Shown piece after piece: positions 4,443 to 5,389 of a stretch of 5,389 nucleotides of DNA. The notes below the pieces were generated by a model. That model worked only from the letters and a program-made list of their open reading frames with translations, was not told the origin of the DNA and did no database searches. Origin of the DNA: Clostridia bacterium (GTDB taxonomy: Bacteria > Bacillota > Clostridia > Oscillospirales > CAG-272); NCBI GenBank assembly GCA_017452335.1, contig JAFTMP010000127.1:1-5389 (forward strand), read 5' to 3'. The first letter of the stretch is position 1. The number at the start of each line of letters is the position of its first letter. Position numbers and translations under genes: made by a program.

Positions 4443-5389
4443 GCTCGTCATTGAAGAGTATCGCCATTCCCGATGGCGTGACAGAGATTGGCGGTGGCGC
4501 GTTTGCCGAAAACTATTCGCTTTCTTCGGTGACTCTTGGCAAGGGGCTCACGGAGATTAACAACTCTACCTTTGATTACTGTACTGCATTGACCGAGATC
4601 CTTATCCCTAAGGGAATTCAAAGCATCGGCGGCAACGCATTTGCATTTTGCAGACTGACAAAGGTGCTCTTTGAAGAGGACAGCGTCCTTAAAACAATTG
4701 GTGAAGGCGCGTTCTTTAACTGTCGTATTCGTGAAATTGATATTCCGCCCTCTGTTACCGTGCTTGATAGTGGGGCGTTTTCCAATACCCCCTTGGTTTC
4801 GGTTTCATTTGGTGAAGACAGCGAATTGCGGATGATCGGTTCCGGTACCTTTAGCTCTTGTCTTCGTTTAAAAACGATCGAGCTTCCCGGGAAGCTGGAA
4901 ATAATCGGCGGACAAGCCTTTATGGGAAGTGGATTGGTGGCCGTATGTGTTCCCGCAAGCGTGAAGACGCTTGGTTACGGCGTGTTTGCTTGCTGTTCTC
5001 AATTGACTTCCATTGAAATTGAAGAGGGCAATACCGTTTATCACGACCTTGACGGTGTGGTTTATACGCTTGACAATAGGGTGATCCATTCCTTCCCTGC
5101 AGGCAGAGCGGTGGATGTATACACGCTGGAGCAGACTGTTCGAACCATCACGCCTTGGGCATTTGCAGGGACTTCACGTCTTGGGACGGTGGTCCTGCCT
5201 GAAGCGCTTACCGTTATTGGCGAGTACGGATTTTATCTTGCAGGTATTAACCGCATCACTCTTCCCGAATCGCTGGTTGAAATTCAACAGTATGCCTTTG
5301 CCGAATGCACGGCGCTTCAAAGCGTTCATATTCCCGATAACGTACTGCAGATCGGTCGATATGCATTTGCTCAGGACTGGGCGCTTCAT
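3891..5389 (+). repeat. BspA-type (LRR_5) leucine-rich repeat array
   Basis: Protein-level tandem repeats of about 22-24 residues follow the pattern L-x-x-I-x-[IL]-P-x-x-[VL]-x-x-I-G-x-x-A-F. Examples are LVSIRIPAGVKTIGEKAF and LKSIAIPDGVTEIGGGAF. About 17 units are visible, counting across the frameshift. Two units carry long insertions of the form GN, then DGVL or DGVV, then Y/F-P (starting at 4242 and 5027). Such arrays are typical of surface proteins from gut and oral bacteria, and are thought to mediate binding. Confidence 0.85.
4409..5389 (+). CDS. C-terminal LRR segment of the protease, shifted frame, 3' partial
   Basis: Reading from 4409 in the shifted frame gives 327 codons with no stop, reaching exactly the last base. 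The first residues NVETIGSSAF complete the repeat left unfinished at IYTIEL in the upstream frame, so the junction is fixed at the A-run 4407-4410. About eleven further LRR_5 units follow, and the protein continues beyond the window. No RBS or good start codon lies at the beginning, so this is the displaced continuation of the protease gene and not a separate gene. If a gene caller reports it, the start will be an arbitrary internal codon. Acidic residues are frequent (EEDS, GEDSEL), fitting an exported protein. Nothing in view suggests a cell-wall anchor; any would lie past the right edge. Confidence 0.75.

Larger units (their letters stand above)
2244..5389 (+). pseudogene. S8 subtilisin-like protease with BspA-type LRRs, disrupted, 3' partial
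   Basis: This is the whole gene as it would read without its lesions: at least 1049 codons, continuing past the right edge. Promoter, RBS and ATG are intact. The order is a basic N-terminus and membrane segment (residues about 9-28), coiled coil (33-60), propeptide-like region (about 65-150), S8 domain (about 157-434), a Listeria-Bacteroides repeat (about 444-509), then LRR_5 repeats from about 550. Three lesions are seen: TAA at 2349-2351, TAA at 2364-2366 (same frame, five codons apart), and a missing base in the A-run at 4407-4410. Both TAAs differ by one base from CAA (Gln), AAA (Lys) or GAA (Glu), all fitting the coiled coil around them (EQ, stop, LDEL, stop, NEAL). The product would be a membrane-anchored or exported protease with a ligand- or adhesion-type repeat tail. 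Intact catalytic residues suggest recent loss, or sequence error. No function is expected of the 35-residue peptide made from the real start. Confidence 0.8.

Overview
The window looks like a piece of a gut-type Clostridia chromosome (Bacillota; Oscillospirales or Christensenellales-like is a guess). The reasons are intermediate GC, strong AGGAGG-type ribosome binding sites, textbook sigma-A promoters with 17-bp spacers, GC-rich palindromic intergenic repeats, and a subtilase carrying a Listeria-Bacteroides repeat and BspA-type leucine-rich repeats. This assignment is inferred from style, not from a database match.

Layout. Positions 1-319 are intergenic: a strong, nearly symmetrical terminator at 5-43, two more hairpins (116-139 and 160-193), then four tandem GC-rich palindromes of about 32 bp (199-315). 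These palindromes abut the 3' end of a minus-strand two-gene operon. The operon reads right to left: a Ppx/GppA-family phosphatase (1107-2009, 300 aa), then seven bases, then a TrmH/SpoU-family RNA 2'-O-ribose methyltransferase (320-1099, 259 aa). Its promoter is clear at 2047-2075.

A divergent plus-strand promoter (2137-2165) and an excellent ribosome binding site (2229-2235) lead into a large surface or secreted protease gene that runs off the right edge. Its parts in order are an N-terminal membrane segment, a short coiled coil, a propeptide-like region, a subtilisin-like (S8) catalytic domain with all four catalytic or oxyanion residues present, one Listeria-Bacteroides (InlB B-type) repeat, and a long array of BspA-type (LRR_5) leucine-rich repeats.

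The protease gene is broken as read. Two TAA codons lie in frame just after the membrane segment (2349-2351 and 2364-2366), and a one-base loss in an A-run (4407-4410) throws the leucine-rich repeats out of frame. The repeat pattern resumes at once in the next frame and stays open to the last base. The sequence therefore shows a full promoter, RBS, start and domain set with three disabling lesions. This fits a recently inactivated gene or, less likely, sequence errors. I see no RNA gene, CRISPR array, transposase or clearly new multi-gene system. The most unusual content is the triple-lesion protease gene and the palindrome array.
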